The notes under the pieces: generated by a model
Told to the model about the DNA's origin: nothing
Database searches by the model: none
What the model saw: the letters and a program-made list of their open reading frames with translations, nothing else
Shown: positions 52,249 to 64,000 of the stretch, one piece after another
Layout: every line of letters starts with the position of its first letter
Position numbering within the stretch: position 1 is the stretch's first letter
Translations under genes and position numbers: made by a program
Assembly (NCBI RefSeq): GCF_000182565.1
Contig: NW_015971542.1
Span: 568,976 to 632,975, forward strand
Length of the DNA: 64,000 bases
From: Spizellomyces punctatus DAOM BR117
Lineage: Eukaryota; Chytridiomycota; Chytridiomycetes; Spizellomycetales; Spizellomycetaceae
Direction of reading: 5' to 3'

Positions 52249-55206
52249 TTATCGACCTTGTCTATTCTGCGGTATTGCGACTGCTTGCTTTCCCAACATT
52301 TGGTCCATCCACCGACTGACAAATGGGGAGGTCGGGGTACATTGGAGTCGCCGCACCTCGCTGTCTGACAGATGAGCAAACTGGCACTAGACAAAACAAG
52401 ACATCCACTTAGAAAAAACGGTTGCTACGCTCGACAATTATGAATGCAACTTACACTCGTATCCTGACATTGTTTATTGAACCTATAAGCTCGACACCAT
52501 TTTATTGGTAGTACAGGTTTTCGGGAAGGTATGCTCGCTTTGGGTATTGGCGTGAAGGTATAGGGGATTTGCAATGGTAAATCCAGACTCCCTTTCCATT
52601 CCAGCGGTATGTATGATGCTTCGTCCGCTCGAAGAGTGATATCTTGATGTTTGCCGTGCAAGTCGTAAAGTTTTAGTCGTGCTTCGTACGGTATGTCCGA
52701 CGCGCGGTCAAATGAGACGCTTTTCTTGATAGTGAGGTGATCTGCTCCTTTGCCGTGCCAGATCAGGTATGTCCCGAGGCTCAAGCTGATAGGCGAACCT
52801 TGAGTCAGGTTATCTCCATAGTAGAGAAAACTAAGCAATACCTCTTTGTCGAAGTCAAAATATCATGCAAATATTGGCTGAAGGCCAAAGGCCTAGAAAA
52901 AAGCGGGTTGAAGAAAGGCCCTCACTAAACTATCTTTTTTCGACCTTACCAGCTGGTCTCGACAGCCATATCTTCCAGTGATCCCCGCTCTATGTGCACC
53001 AATTGTGAGTTCATAGGGTTAAATCGCACTAGAGTTGATGGAGAGCATTGATGAGCCCCTATATGTGGACATCGGGTGCCCTTCTATTGCTCACCCAGTA
53101 CCAACTGACTTTCGGGGCGGATTAGCAACTTGATCCATAATCGAATCGATTCCTCGTTCGTAAGCTGCTCCAACCCTCGTTCTAGCTGATATTCCATCTT
53201 TGATTGCACATACGCATATCGCTTCTACGTAAAGATATCTGTACGTTATCGCGCTGAACTGCACCTATCTCATGTTAGATCTAAGCTGTCGCACCTGTCC
53301 AGACCGTTTTTCAGGGATCCAACCATGAATTGTATACCTGACAAGGAGCCGTAGCGCACCAAGTTCCCACACAGCATACTGTAAGTTGTCGTTTTGGTCA
53401 GTACCGGTAACATCAATCTCGTTTGAGGCGTCCACTTCGCCCTCCTCGTTTTGCCCATTTTTTTGTGACTGATCGGTCATCAAGACATCCGAGAAAACTG
53501 TCGCGTCGGCCCCTTGAATGTTCAAAAACTGCGCCTTCATCTGGTTCTTAAAGAATTTATCATTTTGTTCACGTCGCCCTATGTCATTGCACGCACAGGG
53601 TTTGTCGAAATATACAACCGAGCGTCCTTTTTCAGCGTCATTCAGATTGCTCATCACCTCCTTGACGACAACAGGAAGTTCAACTTCTCGCACTTGAGAC
53701 GCGCCCATAGATGCAAGTGCTGACAAAGTACTCGATGAAATGACCATATCGATGTCATGTTCCGCCGCTAACCTTTGAGCGACGGGGTCCGTGCTCACGG
53801 GAGGCTTGCACTAAACAGATGGCACTTAGTAGTGGCCCACATATTTGCGGGCAAAACAGGACCTCACCCGATGACACCATTTGCAAGCTTGGCTGGAATT
53901 CTGTGGATCAACACAAGCCTGCGAGTTTGACATTGTGACTGGGGCTTTCATTGAAGGAAGCGCAAGCGCATGGCATTTGCCTTTCTGATGCACTATTTTC
54001 AAAAACCGGAATGCCACACTTTTGTGCGGGGACGTACTCGGTGCGATCGATAGTGTACGGTGGTCAAGGTAATACCGAGGATACTTCAAAGCTGCTGCGT
54101 GCCTACGTCTTTGTAGTTCCTAATCAATCTCTCGGCATCAGATTGTGTCTCTCATCTTATGTATATCAATCCGCAGTACCTGGATCCCGCGCTCTATCTT
54201 GTGGTTTATGTACCCTAGCCTTTCTTTGATGCCGATGGTCAAGTTCTTGTCAACCAAATAATATAGCTCTTGCTCTTCCTTGACGCGTGCCGATAAACTC
54301 GCATAGGCTTCCCTGTCTCCCTGGCTCATGGAGTCCGGCTGGAGTACATCACATTAACGCCCACATTGGCAGATTCAGTTCCTGATGTACTTCACTCACA
54401 TTTGTCTTTTGCATATGCTGCAGGCGGAGGAAGTGCGCATGCTCCTCTAAACACAGGCTGGATATAGGGGTAGCGACCGGGATCTCTGCTGGCCGTTCGG
54501 TATCGGCTCTGGGCCTATCACTTGAATTATTTTTGTGGTACAGTCTTTCATCATCCGCACGATCCAATGTGAGATTGACCGCTTGGTCAACATCACTCTG
54601 ACGGACAGCTGATTTGGATGAAGCCTCCTCAGGCTGTCTTAAAGATGACGGTGCTTCCAGACAGGATGAGCTTTCTACTCTCAAGTTACACGTCGTATCA
54701 GCTGCACGCGCAGAGTGAGAAATTGTGTCCGTAGATACAGGTTCTAAAAGAGACATTTTCCATTTTTCCATTTCCAAACAATTCGCTGTCTCAAGACCAG
54801 TAAAGTACCTGTCCAAGTTCCCAATATTCGTGACTCGCCTGTCTCTGATCGACGGTCATCCTTTGCTAGGCGAGCCATAATCTCAAATCTCTCTGGCGCA
54901 CGCGAAATAGAAAAGCGTTCAAAGGCCTCATCGGATATGAATTCATTTTTGTCAGAGATTGGCAAAACTTCATGGTGCTGCCTAGAAAGGATTGAGTAAA
55001 TGATAGTATCCATCGACTCCATATTGGTGGTGCACTGACCGAAACGCGCTTAGGTTGAATGGGGAGGTCAGAAGACGTTCATATTCAACATCGTTAAGGT
55101 CATCTGCCTCCTGTACAGTCGTCTGGCGGGTAAACAAGCTCTCTTCAGCAATTTCAATCGAAGGCTGTCGCTTGCATTTCGTTCCAAAGTCACTCCCGAC
55201 GGACAT
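52249..55206 (-). CDS. ICE2/NARG2-type little elongation complex subunit
   Basis: In animals ICE2 (with ICE1 and ELL) drives snRNA transcription by Pol II. Exons join as: MSVGSDFGTKCKRQPSIEIA (55206) to FNLSAFRQHHEVLPISD; TEPVSTDTISHSARAAD (Ser/Glu-rich linker); HAHFLRLQHMQKTNGDREAY then ASLSARVKEEQELYY; YPRYYLDHRTLSIAP; DIDMVISSSTLSALASMGAS, VELPVVVKEV, VVYFDKP; YAVWELGALRLLVRYTIHGW; SKMEYQLERGLEQLTNEE then SIRLWIKLLI; and GTYLIWHGKGADHLTIKKSV to YIPLEWKGSLDLPLQIPYTF. This order matches human ICE2, including the NARG2 C-terminal domain. A last exon (52385-52249) ending IPQNRQGR is less certain, and so is the start. Confidence 0.72.
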
Positions 55207-55583
55207 GACCAAGTTCTGCAAAACTGGGAATCCCCCCACTGCCGCTCCGTGTACCTGGCCTAAGGAACTCTGCAGGGAAGGCACCAGGTAAACTCCACAG
55301 ACGCCCACAGGTCCGTCCCCTCACACCACCCCTAGCTATACACACGGAAGCAGTCCGCTATCGCTACTGTCCACCTTGCTGGTTTTTTAGCTCAAGACCC
55401 GCACAAGTCGGCCATCTAGTCATTATGACTGTGCCGCAGTTACCGCTTATTCATCATGACGTAAGCACCCGATCTCCTTCGATCACTTCTTGTTGCCATG
55501 GCTATGGAGGAGATCGAGAGGGTTGGAATCGACGACAACTAGGTGGTAATTCAACCTTGCTATCGTCCTCTATCACAGGCGAA
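55207..55583. promoter_or_regulatory. Divergent promoter region (ICE2 / purH)
   Basis: 377 bp between ICE2 (minus) and the bifunctional purine gene (plus). If ICE2 has an upstream exon, part of this may code: the frame is open from 55206 to about 55308. It contains TGACTGTG, which resembles the purine-gene element TGACTC bound by Bas1/Gcn4 only partly. No other gene seen. Confidence 0.4.
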
Positions 55584-57801
55584 ATGTCGGCAAAAGTTGG
55601 TATGTGACGGACCAAAATAGTGAGGAAAGTGCTGGACATGGAACCGTCCTCATTCACACGTTTATCTTTTTGCGTTACAGCTCTCTTGTCTGTCTCCGAC
55701 AAAACTGGTCTCTTGGACCTGGCCAAGGCACTGCACGGCGTCAACGTGCGGTTGGTCGCCTCCGGAGGTACTGCTAAGGCTATTCGGGATGCTGGGCTTC
55801 CTGTCAGGTAGGCGAAAGGGAAGATATATACTCCCCATTTCTGCACGGGTCTGACTGTTTCGGAACTGAAGCGATGTGGCCGACATAACCCAAGCGCCAG
55901 AAATGTTGGGTGGTCGAGTGAAGACTCTGCATCCGGCTGTCCACGGAGGTGTGTAGAATATGTAGGGTTGGAAGGAACCCATGAATATCTTGACCTTCGT
56001 TAGCGACAGAAGGGATCGCTAATGATGGGCACTTTTCAGGAATCCTCGCCCGCGATATTGATCAGGATAATGCGGACATGAAGGCTCGGGGATACGACAA
56101 GATTGACTTTGTCGTGTGCAATTTGTACCCTTTTGAAAAGACTGTCGCAAAGGAAGGGGTCACCATTCCGGAAGCTGTTGAGGAAGTCGACATTGGTATG
56201 ATCTCATAGCATGCCCGGAAGTACATGAAGCTCATCTCAGGGGAATCTGGTCTCAAAGGTGGCGTTACTTTACTACGAGCTGCTGCGAAGAATCACGCAC
56301 GCGTTACGATCGTATCAGATCCATCCGACTACCCAACCCTCATCGCTGCACTGCAAAAATCTCATGCAGAGACTGGGGTTGCGACTGTTTCCGAGGAAAT
56401 GCGCAAGACGTTTGCCTTGAAAGCGTTCACACAGACTGCTGATTATGATGCCGCCATATCTGGCTTCTTTCGCCAGCAGTACGCTGGAAACGGCCGACAG
56501 CAATTGACTCTCCGATACGGGGCCAACCCTCATCAGAAACCTGCTCAGGTGTTCGTGAAGCATGGAGAACTGCCATTCAAAGGTTGGTGATCTGGAGCTT
56601 TTGCCTAACATGATGAGTTGTTTGATATAGCTGACTTTTGCGAAATCGTTTTTGTAGTGCTTGCAGGTTCGCCTGGATACATCAACCTTCTGGATGCCCT
56701 TAATGCTTGGCCATTAGTCAAAGAACTTAAACAAGCATTAAACCTGCCAGCGGCTGCATCATTCAAACACGTATCTCCTGCAGGTGCTGCTGTAGGCCTC
56801 CCTTTGACCGACGTCGAGAAGAAGGTTTACGCTGTCGAAGACATTCAATTGACACCTCTTGCCGCGGCTTACGCACGTGCGCGAGGAGCAGACCGCATGT
56901 CCTCCTTTGGAGATTGGATTGCCCTCTCCGAACCATGCGATGAAGCTACTGCCAAGATCATATCTCGGGAGGTGTCGGACGGAATCATCGCGCCTGGGTA
57001 CTCACCAGCGGCCCTGGAGGTTTTGAAGAAGAAGAAGGGCGGAAAGTACACCGTTCTCCAGATCGACCCGGCCTACGAGCCCGAAGAGCAGGAAACACGC
57101 CAAGTCTATGGATTGCACCTCCAACAGAAACGCAATGATCTGCTCATCACTCGTCAGGTCTTCAACAATGTGGTCACTAAGAAGGTTACCTCACTACCTG
57201 AAGATGCCGTGCGTGATTTGATTGTCGCAACCATTGCTCTCAAGTACACACAATCCAATTCTGTTTGCTACGCGAAGAATGGTCAAGTTGTGGGCCTGGG
57301 TGCTGGTCAGCAGTCCCGAATTCACTGGTAAGTTGTGGGTCATTAATCGTCTACAAGAGGAAGATGGCTGAAGTTTGGTTGCCTATCATTAGCACCCGCT
57401 TGGCCGGTGATAAGGCCGACAATTGGTGGTTCCGCCACCACCCCAAAGTCCTTGGATTTCAATTCAAGAAGGAAACCAAACGTCCCGACAAGGCCAACGC
57501 CATTGACCTGTATGTGACAGATCAAATTGACGACCGGGCGACCTGGGAATCCCTTTTTGAAGTCGTTCCTGAACCATTAACTGCCGAAGAGAGGAAAGCA
57601 TGGAAGGCAGAAATGAAGGGCTTCGTACTCAGTTCTGATGCTTTCTTCCCCTTCCCTGACAATGTACAACGAGCAGCCCAAAGTGGAGTGCAGTTCATTG
57701 CTGGAGCTAGTGGAAGTGTTATGGACGACGCCGTCGTGAAAGAGGCTGATGAGAAAGGAATTGGATACGTCTTTACTAAATGGCGCTTGTTCCACCATTA
57801 G
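55584..57801 (+). CDS. ADE17: Bifunctional AICAR transformylase/IMP cyclohydrolase (ATIC)
   Basis: Last two steps of de novo purine synthesis. The first exon, MSAKV (55584-55599), splices to [20 protein letters not shown] then [20 protein letters not shown]. Next are [20 protein letters not shown] then [19 protein letters not shown] and [20 protein letters not shown]. The intron after EEVDI leads to [20 protein letters not shown]. The transformylase half contains [51 protein letters not shown] (catalytic K-H), [40 protein letters not shown] and [20 protein letters not shown]. It ends WRLFHH. Length about 590 residues, normal for eukaryotic ATIC. All catalytic blocks appear intact. Confidence 0.97.
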
Positions 57802-58679
57802 ATGGAGCACCTTTGGGTGTGGTGTCAACGGGAGGTTTGAATTTTGTTTTCCTTATCACTGTACTTTTCAAATGTTATTAGATGCAATTCACTGTACAAG
57901 GTTGATGATGGTGTCCACACAAAATGTTGCATCTACGCGCCACAATCAGCTCTGCCAGCCGAATTTACTATTCGTTATGATGCCCGCCTCCCACAATATG
58001 ACTCGCCACACTTGCAACTCGTTCGTAAGCCTGCCATGCCTTGTGCTTAACAGCCGCCGTTATACTTGTTGATTCCTGATGCTGAGTTCCGTACGCTGTT
58101 CCCGCTGGCAGCGGTCTAGGCAGTCCATTTGCCGAAGGCGGTAGCTTTGTAGGAAGGTTTGATTGACCTGCTTCATACGAAAAATCTTGATTTTCTCCTG
58201 CTGGAATGGTTGTTCGTCCAGTGGCCGCTTTAGGAAGACTGCGGTCGATGGTAGCTGGAATTTCTTTCATGATTATGATTTTCTGAGAATTCAACCCAAT
58301 GTCCTACTCCTTGATCAAAAAACAAAAAACAAACAAAACAATCACTAGCAACTCTCTAGACCTTGTTTAAAAGAAAATGCACTAGCTGGGGGACACCACG
58401 CGCAGCGGAGACCTTCTGTCAGGATTACGACATTCACATGACCACACGCTATCCCACAATTAACCACATTTCAAAGCTTTAGTTCTGGATATCGAAAGCT
58501 CAACGCAAAAAGTCTAGTGCTATTTAAATCTTGCTCAACAAACAAGAAAACTACAGGGTATCCTCAGTGCAAAACCGCCAGCTAAGCTATTTTGCTATTA
58601 CAACCTCCCCAACGCAACAGAGAAAACTAAAAAATGCACTGCATCAGCCTGCGTTCGAGCAACCAAAATTAATGACAGA
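57802..58679. other. Region between ATIC and PLC 3' ends
   Basis: Convergent spacing of about 0.9 kb. It holds one small minus-strand frame (57968-58270, listed separately) and otherwise A/C-rich sequence (AAAAAACAAAAAACAAACAAAACAATC near 58316) with no visible gene. Confidence 0.45.
57968..58270 (-). CDS. Small hypothetical protein
   Basis: A 100-codon frame from ATG 58270, beginning MKEIPATIDRSLPKAATG and ending in VASHIVGGGHHNE. The composition is protein-like: polar, Pro/Gly/Ser-rich, with a possible amphipathic helix near the end (AAVKHKAWQAYERVASVASH). No family is recognised and no intron is needed. It stands alone in an otherwise empty convergent region, which makes a real small gene plausible. 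Confidence 0.4.
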   Translation of the reverse strand: MKEIPATIDRSLPKAATGRTTIPAGENQDFSYEAGQSNLPTKLPPSANGLPRPLPAGTAYGTQHQESTSITAAVKHKAWQAYERVASVASHIVGGGHHNE

Positions 58680-61600
58680 TCATCGCAATCCAAGTGCACC
58701 ACTGGCAAGGGATCCCAATGACAAATTCCGCTGCCGGGGTGCGGACGCGTCCGAGCCGGATGCTGTTCTACTCGGTGATTTTGCATCCGATCCTGACGTT
58801 CGTTTCGTTTCAACGTGTCCGTTGGCATTCGCCCCGCCCTCCCCATTCGATTTTGGATACGATCGTCCCAGGGAGGGACTAGCGGGTGGAGAAGCGGTTT
58901 GAGTGGCGATGGGTTGGATACTGAGACAAACAAAGAGAGAAGAGAATCGAACTAAATCGCCCTTCCAATTGTACAGTGGAACGTGTCGGTAGCCTGTTTG
59001 TCCATGAACGTCCATTCATGAGTCTGGTTGTGATCATCTAAGCCGCCAACTGTATCCTGTTAGGACCCACCTTGTTTAAGACTCTGAACAGGTATTGTAT
59101 AAGAACCAATGAAATCATTGGTGAGCTTGACATCCATATCGAAAATTGAGAACCTAAAATGCAGTATGTACATTCAATGTGTCGTTGCAAGTGGTCACTA
59201 TATAATTTCAGATGTCACCTCAGAAATGCCAATTCACGATCGGTTATGATGAAGCGGAATTCTTCCTTCCACATGGGATTGAACCCTATAAGAGATTACG
59301 ATAAGCATATGGACCCCTCTCATCGGAGTTTCGACAAATCTCACAATATGTACGTCCGCAGCAAACTCACCATTGTTATTAATTGCTCGTGTACGGAACC
59401 GGGCTGTGTCAACCTCGCTGCCGACGATCTCAACCTCTACGTATGGGTCAATAACCGTACTCCCAGTACTATCTTTTGGTTTTGGTAGCTGTTGTCCCGA
59501 TATGATCTGCAATTCATAGCAATAGGACGCAGTGGGTCTTCAGATGAACATTTAAATCTTCGTTTATTGATTTGGCATACCTTCACATTCAGCATGACAG
59601 GTACTGGACTCACAGCAGGTTGTCCGCGACGTAGGAAGGACGGCTTGAGGACATAGCCGCATCGACCGTTAAGGTTGAACATGGCATGATTCAGCTGCAT
59701 GCCCTTATCTACGAGACACAAGCGCAACGGCCAATTTTCAGTCATCATTTTCACAAAGAGCACCTGCTTTCACTTCATACCAAATGTTTGATAGTTCATC
59801 GCAACCATCTGTGCCCCCACTTGCCAATGAGGCAATGGGTCGTAGTTTGACGAATTTACCCTTATACCGGCAGGATATATTCGAGTCAGATAACGCTTGG
59901 TGTGATCGATATACTCTTTCTTTTGCCGCTGGAGTAGAGCTAGGGACTTCTTCTCGGAAAGTGAGCACATATGATCAAAGTCAAACTTCTCTAAAACATG
60001 CTCCGTGTTATGAGTAGTCACAACGCTGACAATCGCGGAAGTTCTCTTACCTAATGCCGTTGCAAAGCTGGCAAAATGCACGCCTTTACAGTAGATCAAC
60101 AAGTCGGATAACGTCTTTGCCGCAACGTATTTCCGTGCCATACGCGGAGAGGATTTTTTGCGTGTCAACCCTACATCCTCATCGGATGTCCGTCGCCGCA
60201 CTCCGATTTCCACGTCATCTACAGGGCTAGTAGCTATGACTATTTTGCGATTCACTTGGCGGGAAATCATGGGTGCAGTGCTCAACGGCAAGTCGGTTAT
60301 ATTTGCCATTTGCTGAATTGGGCCTTTACGAATGAGCTACATGAGTGCCTGGACGAGGTCTGAACAACACAAGTATCCTAACCTTCTTGTTGTTCCCCGT
60401 CCTCATCTTCCGTCTCGTAATCGGTGTCATCTTCCGAGGCATTCGACGGAAAAAGTTTACCCTACCAGATCAGACTCTTTAGACTTCACGGGACAGAATG
60501 TTCTTCTTCATCGGTAATCGAACTTACCTTGATGATGATCTTGTTTTTCAAGGCCTCCGGTGATGGTAGCGCTGTCTCATTTTCTGCGAGTGGCCTCTGT
60601 AACAAAGCATCACCAAGTGCATCCTTCAGAATTTTGGCCATGACAGCCTGCTGTTCAAGTCCACAATGGGACTCTAATGACAGCGTGAGAGGATATGGAC
60701 TGGCTACAAACGCGTATTTGGCGATTGCATCAATCACATCTTTGAACAGCAACTTGGAAACACTAAATTGACGCAGCGGATCAACAGTCTTCACCAACAG
60801 AACATCAACCAAATCCAGATAACCTACAGTGTACGTCCATGATAGATAACAGGGGACCCGTTTGGACCGTCGTAACAGTCCACTGAAATGCAGCAATGGA
60901 TGAGATTTGATATACCTTGGACTGCGGTGCGTACGCGCAAGAAATAGCCTTACATTCCACACATCGACAACCCCTCTGGAGTGCACGGATGTAGCCTTCA
61001 ACAGAACTTTCGCCAGTAAGTTGATCCTTTAAAAGGTACCTGACCCTGAATGTCAATCGTAACGTTGGGTGGGAAAATATGCAAAGCCACCGTACGTGTT
61101 ATGTGAAGTATTGATGTAGTAGTCGGTCAAAGGCTGCGTCATATCTTGGAACACAACAGTATGCGACTTTCGGAAAATTGCATTGTTGGCCGAAAGTAAA
61201 AAGGCTGAGAAGTGATCAACACTCATTTGACCGCCGTCAGGAGCTGCGTACTTCTGGTAGATATCCAAGCATCGCTCTTCCGTCCATTCGTTCTAAACAA
61301 ACTATGGGTTGGCATCCAGACCACAGCTGTATGATAATATAAAATAAGAGCTGATCACCTTTTGAATATTCTTGACAAAGTCTTGGAACTCCTCGTATGT
61401 TATGACCGATGTTTTTGTTCTGGACAATGACGAAAACAATTCGCTCACTTCTGGGCGGAATCGGAGCATCCGATACAATCGCTCAAAAGCTGGAAAGTTC
61501 AAACAACCCTCTTTACCAACATTCGCACTCTGTTAAGTAGATGAGAGTCCATTAAATACTCATTCGATCAAAGGCGATAATGGGCAGCAATGTTACTTTG

Positions 61601-62672
61601 AAGGTGCTCTTCACTTCACTCTTTGACAGACGAATGTTCAGTTTCTTCATTAACGCAGTAACCTCGTCAAGATCAAGCTTGCCATCTCCCGACGTGTCTG
61701 CCTCGTGCCATCTTTTTCGTAGCCAAGTACTCATATTTTGCGATACTCTTGCCGGATCTCCATCCGTGAGATCCGATTGGGCAATGAGCATATGCAGTCC
61801 CGATATCCACAATGCGGCGTCTTCTTTCGATGGCGCAACTGAACAATGACAAGTCAGGTCGAGTACCAGAACATCTTGGGAAAAGGAGGTCGTCCTCGGA
61901 ACGTACCGAGATTTAGCATCTTGTACTCGCCAGAAGCAACATAAATGACTGTGAATGCTCGATCCTCATATTCTGGTCGTTTCCCATGCAGCTCGAAGCC
62001 TTTTGTGTTTTGACCCAGACGTATCTCACGAACGGCATGTAGATCCACTAGTAGAGGAAGGTAGTAACATGTTAGTTAAGCGCAAATGGATATGTGGATA
62101 TATGAACATATTGAAGTAGGAGATTGCCATGCTTTGGTGAGGACACTGCAACGACAGGAGGGGAAAGATAGCACAATGTTACCTGAAGATTGATGTGACT
62201 TCTTCTTTTTTGATTCCCAAAAGATTTGAAGCGACTGGAGATCAACTCGAATATGTCTCTCTGCTGGACGAGATGACGCTTTTGATGGATATTTGATCAT
62301 TCGTATTCCGCTCGTCAGAACGTGCTCGACATGCTCTGGTTTCACCGGGAGCAATGGCGGTGGGGATACTCCACTGCAGAGGGTTAGGTCAGTAGCATCA
62401 AAGGTAAGGCCGGGTTGAGGAGAGCGTTCAGGAGGCGGTAGGTCCCCCTGAACAGGGAGCGTAGATTTGGAACCTTCATCAACTTTGCTCAGACATAGAG
62501 ACAGCTGCGAAAGGGGCGGAGAATGTGTGGTGCTACTGCTGAGTACTTTCTCAAAGGAAGCTTGTTTCTGGAGAATGTTTTCAGTCGACTTTGCTGCGTA
62601 CACATCAACTGCCGCAGGCGCTCTGTAAAGCACCGGCTGTGAAGCTTCCGTCGTCATTGCATCAAAGGTCAT
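58680..62672 (-). CDS. Phosphoinositide-specific phospholipase C (delta type)
   Basis: Hydrolyses PIP2 to IP3 and diacylglycerol. The domain order is PLC-delta. [14 protein letters not shown] and [20 protein letters not shown], then [22 protein letters not shown] hands: [17 protein letters not shown] and a second pair. X domain: [11 protein letters not shown] (first catalytic His), then [20 protein letters not shown] (catalytic Glu/Asp and second His). Linker: acidic, then [21 protein letters not shown] domain: [20 protein letters not shown], then [34 protein letters not shown] and [18 protein letters not shown]2: [16 protein letters not shown] then [34 protein letters not shown], and [12 protein letters not shown], ending in a disordered Ser/Ala-rich tail. 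Many short introns. Complete in this window. Confidence 0.94.
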
Positions 62673-62757
62673 TGGAAGAAGCGATTACTTGGACAGGACG
62701 ACCACGCCACTCGTGGGAGAAACCAGCGTGTACGCCTGTTCTCAGCCCACCAAGGCT

Positions 62758-63167
62758 TTAGCCGCTCGCTCTCACACAATAGCTCGTAGTGCTAAACAAT
62801 CCGCTATTTGATAGAGGTGAGAGGGAGGATGACGGTGATTTACTTTTTATCCACTCGGGGCCGTAAGGGTCGGTGAGACTTTTTTCTACGACAACAGATT
62901 CCCCGAGATAGCGGCACAAAAGAAAAAGGCGGGAACCAATGACGACCAAAGACCACAAGGACACCGTTAAAGCAACAAGGGCTGTGAAGCTCAGCAGGAA
63001 GGGACGGTCATTGACGTTCCTGAGGTACAATGGACCTGCAAGTAGGATAAAATGGTTACGCCCAAACCAACATGCGACCGTCAACCAGCAGCGCCCGAAA
63101 GCACCGATAAGCAAGCCTTACTAGCACGCGTTGGTGAGTCCGATGATTTCTTAGTGACAAAATCCAT
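62758..63167 (-). CDS. Small single-pass membrane protein of unknown family
   Basis: Two exons, 63167-63122 and 63035-62758, join in phase 1 across an 86-nt GTAAGG..TTGCAG intron. The protein is about 107 residues: MDFVTKKSSDSPTRAS, PLYLRNVNDRPFLLSF, then a strong membrane helix TALVALTVSLWSLVVIGSRL, then CRYLGESVVVEKSLTDPYGP and a Ser-rich tail. No family is recognised. Its start is 168 bp from the MCM5 ATG on the other strand, and its stop is 86 bp from the PLC start. The clean splice signals and the intact helix argue that it is real. Confidence 0.5.
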
Positions 63168-63335
63168 GCGGGTTGTTTTTGCCTCACGCGGAGGGGTCGG
63201 TGGCAGTGCAAAAGCTTCTAGAATCCATCCAATAATGACATTCGAATGCGCCATTCGGACATTCGGACAGCTGAGATTGACCCTACCCGTCTTTTGGTTT
63301 TCCCTGGCCATAACGCAAAGCTTGTCTTGAAAAAC

Positions 63336-64000
63336 ATGGCTGCCTTTGGATGGGACACGGGACGAGTATTTGATACTCAGGTCTATCCGACAGAGTCTGG
63401 AGAAGAAACTCGCGCGGCCATCGAAAAGAAATTTGTAGAGTTCCTTCGGAGCTTTCGAATCGACAATGTGTTTCTCTACAGGTACGCTATCAAAGACGTA
63501 GAATAACTGAGAAGAAACAGTATGCTCACTGGCGAATGACTCGGCACGTACTATCACAGAGACCAACTGCGGCAGAACCTCATCATTAAGCAATACTTTT
63601 TGGAGGTGGACATGGCCCATCTCATGAGTTTCGACGAGGACTTGACGAACCAAATCAAGGAAAAGCCAGCTGAATATCTACCCTTGGTATGTCTATATCC
63701 TCTGTATAAAACTTTGTTTGAGCAGATGACTTCGAATCTTGCTTAATATAAATATGGATATTCTAGTTTGAAGACGCTGTCAAAACCGTTGCAAAGCAGA
63801 GCAATTACCATACAGGTTCCGGGGATATCCCTGACTGTCAAGTCATGCTGCTTTCCAATGCACATCCTCAGCCAATCCGATCTTTGGATGTAAGCGAAAT
63901 GGAATTGTGTGTTATTGAGCACTAGGCTTAATCAATAACCTATAAAAATCGCATCCTACAGGCCCTGTCCATATCAAAACTCGTTCGGGTGTCGGGAATC
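63336..64000 (+). CDS. MCM5: MCM5 replicative helicase subunit (3' part outside window)
   Basis: Subunit of the MCM2-7 DNA-replication helicase. Exons 63336-63481, 63560-63686, 63767-63889 and 63962 onward join in phase. The start MAAFGWDTGRVFDTQVYPTE is followed by KKFVEFLRSFRIDNVFLYRD, QLRQNLIIKQYFLEVDMAHL, MSFDEDLTNQIKEKPAEYLP, FEDAVKTVAKQ and CQVMLLSNAHPQPIRSLD, then ALSISKLVRVSGI. This matches the MCM5 N-terminal domain (…HYNL..YYLEV…L..FDEDL…P.E.L…). The AAA+ helicase half lies beyond base 64000. The partner upstream on the minus strand is the small membrane protein. Confidence 0.95.

Noticed and set aside
63081-63653. 190-codon minus-strand frame
   Set aside because: Mostly antisense of the MCM5 5' exons; only its 63167-63122 part is used, as exon 1 of the small membrane protein.

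Overview
This 64 kb window is nuclear DNA from a gene-dense, intron-rich fungus. Most genes carry several 50-90 nt introns with fungal GT..AG borders. Fungal-type genes include SRP40, a carboxypeptidase Y, GTR2, PAF1 and a glucose-transporter-like permease. Three genes point to a flagellated (zoosporic, chytrid-like) fungus: a PPP1R42-type leucine-rich protein, a Dpy-30-motif coiled-coil protein, and a C5orf34-family protein head-to-head with the Dpy-30 gene. The lineage call is inference; no rRNA is present to test it. Exon borders were worked out by hand from splice sites, reading phase and family conservation, so small errors are possible.

Layout. 1-8.4 kb: the 3' part of a penta-EF-hand protein, a PPR protein, a small unknown protein, a Nudix hydrolase and ALG3. 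9-15 kb: PPP1R42-like protein, carboxypeptidase Y and a disordered 641-residue protein. 15-28 kb: a multidomain aprataxin, an SR/RRM protein, PRL1/PLRG1, an LMBR1 membrane protein, a PAXX-like NHEJ factor, eIF1A and SRP40. 28-43 kb: an unknown protein, GTR2/RagC, C5orf34-like and Dpy-30 proteins, SOF1, UBA4 and an XRN-type exonuclease. 43-48 kb: a homeobox gene in long non-coding flanks, then a sugar transporter. 48.5-64 kb: AIM41, frataxin, PAF1, ICE2, ATIC (purH), PLC-delta, a small membrane protein and the start of MCM5.

The most notable content is two DNA-end-repair genes within 6 kb. One is an aprataxin (15270-18331, minus) that joins an animal-type FHA domain, a PBZ poly(ADP-ribose) finger and a circularly permuted macro domain of the plant aprataxin type to the HIT and zinc-finger catalytic core. 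The other is a PAXX-like protein (24275-25192, plus) with a recognisable C-terminal Ku-binding-type motif. Also unusual for a fungus are an ICE2 (little elongation complex) homologue next to PAF1, and the PPP1R42 and C5orf34 homologues. Several genes are arranged head-to-head with short shared promoters, for example aprataxin/SR protein (96 bp), AIM41/frataxin (154 bp), the small membrane protein/MCM5 (168 bp) and LMBR1/PAXX (about 200 bp).
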